Of a DNA stretch of 5,819 nucleotides, positions 5,347-5,819 are shown piece by piece; within the stretch, counting starts at the first letter, position 1; each line of letters opens with the position of its first letter. Position numbers and translations under genes: made by a program. The DNA lies in the NCBI GenBank assembly GCA_938003515.1, contig CALKYL010000391.1, forward strand, positions 1-5,819, in the 5' to 3' direction. A model generated the notes under the pieces. That model was not told where the DNA came from and searched no databases. It saw nothing but the letters and a program-made list of their open reading frames with translations. This DNA is from an uncultured bacterium (lineage in GTDB: Bacteria > Planctomycetota > UBA1135 > UBA2386).

Positions 5347-5819
5347 TCACCTCGGCGCCAGCTCGACGTGCGCCGGAGCGCTCCAGGCGTAGACGTAGGT
5401 CGGCGCCTCCCAACGATGCGACAGCGCCAGCAGGTGGCGGTCGTCGGCCGCGAAGCACAGGCCGCGCGCCGCGTAGACCATGTCGGACAGCGCCAGCAGC
5501 TGGTCGCCGGACTCCAGGTCCCAGATGATCACGTCCTGGTCCGCGACGCCGCCCGTCGCGAGCCGGCGACCGTCGCGCGACACCGCGCCGCAGAACGCGC
5601 CCGACTCGACGCGAAGCTCCTCGCGTCCGTCGGCGAAGACGACGAACGCGCGATCCCATCCGACGATCATCCGGGCCGCGTCCATGGCCAGCACGCTGAC
5701 GAGCGTGTCGGGCCCGGCGACCTGCAGCCGGCGCTGCACCGCGGCGCGCTCCGCGTCGATCCAGCGCACCGCGCCGTCCCGGCCGCCGACCGCGAAGCCG
5801 CCGGCGGCGGGATCCCAGA
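5347..5819 (-). CDS. WD40 beta-propeller protein, C-terminal part (N-terminus beyond the window)
   Basis: The visible 156 residues are the C-terminal end of a WD40-type propeller. Blade-like segments in order are GFAVGGRDGAVRWID (residues 7-21), RMIVGWDRAFVVFADG (49-64), GAVSRDGRRLATGG followed by DVIIWDLESGDQLLAL (77-110, the clearest WD repeat, ending IIWD) and LCFAADDRHLLALS with TYVYAW (about 120-145). Such propellers are usually scaffolds for protein contacts and have no catalysis of their own. A GTG at 5769 could act as a start, but the frame continues to the window edge with propeller-like sequence (WDPAAGGFAVGGRDGAV), so the gene extends right. It is not clear whether a kinase or other domain precedes the propeller, as is common in bacterial WD40 proteins. 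It stops at 5347-5349, upstream of and co-oriented with the aminotransferase. Confidence 0.82.
   Translation of the reverse strand, partial: WDPAAGGFAVGGRDGAVRWIDAERAAVQRRLQVAGPDTLVSVLAMDAARMIVGWDRAFVVFADGREELRVESGAFCGAVSRDGRRLATGGVADQDVIIWDLESGDQLLALSDMVYAARGLCFAADDRHLLALSHRWEAPTYVYAWSAPAHVELAPR

Overview
The window is about 5.8 kb of very GC-rich bacterial chromosome with strong G/C preference at third codon positions. The organism cannot be named from the sequence alone. A large secreted-type transglutaminase-like protein, a WD40 propeller protein, a short signal-peptide ORF and the near absence of Shine-Dalgarno sequences would all suit a planctomycete or another high-GC environmental lineage; this is an inference.

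Layout, left to right. (1) At 1-2031 (+) lies the 3' part of a transglutaminase-like protein with an intact Cys-His-Asp triad; its true start is left of the window. (2) A 113-bp convergent gap (2032-2144) holds a 12-bp palindrome and two 8-bp-stem hairpins that probably end transcription from both sides. (3) At 2145-2621 (-) is a flavin reductase-like FMN-binding protein. (4) A 180-bp divergent gap holds a perfect 16-bp palindrome. (5) At 2802-2978 (+) is a 58-residue ORF with a signal-peptide-like N-terminus. (6) At 3018-3452 (-) is a protein with a predicted winged-helix-like C-terminal half, and (7) at 3520-3789 (-) a small charged helical protein; neither has a function I recognise. (8) At 3949-5202 (-) is a fold-type I PLP-dependent aminotransferase with all key residues. 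(9) At 5347-5819 (-) is the C-terminal end of a WD40 beta-propeller protein that continues off the right edge.

The genes do not form an obvious pathway. The four right-hand genes point the same way, but the gaps between them (67-159 bp) and a hairpin after the aminotransferase argue against one tight operon. The middle part (about 2.79-3.87 kb) is the least ordinary. It holds three short genes of unknown function, several AT-rich patches, and all five CTAG tetranucleotides in the window; two of these lie within a shared CGGCTAG/CTAGCCG heptamer upstream of the two small minus-strand genes. I found no CRISPR array, transposase, tRNA, rRNA or recognisable defence system, and I do not claim a new system. 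The best leads are the duplicated domain flanking the transglutaminase core, the small ORF, the winged-helix-like orphan and the shared upstream motif.
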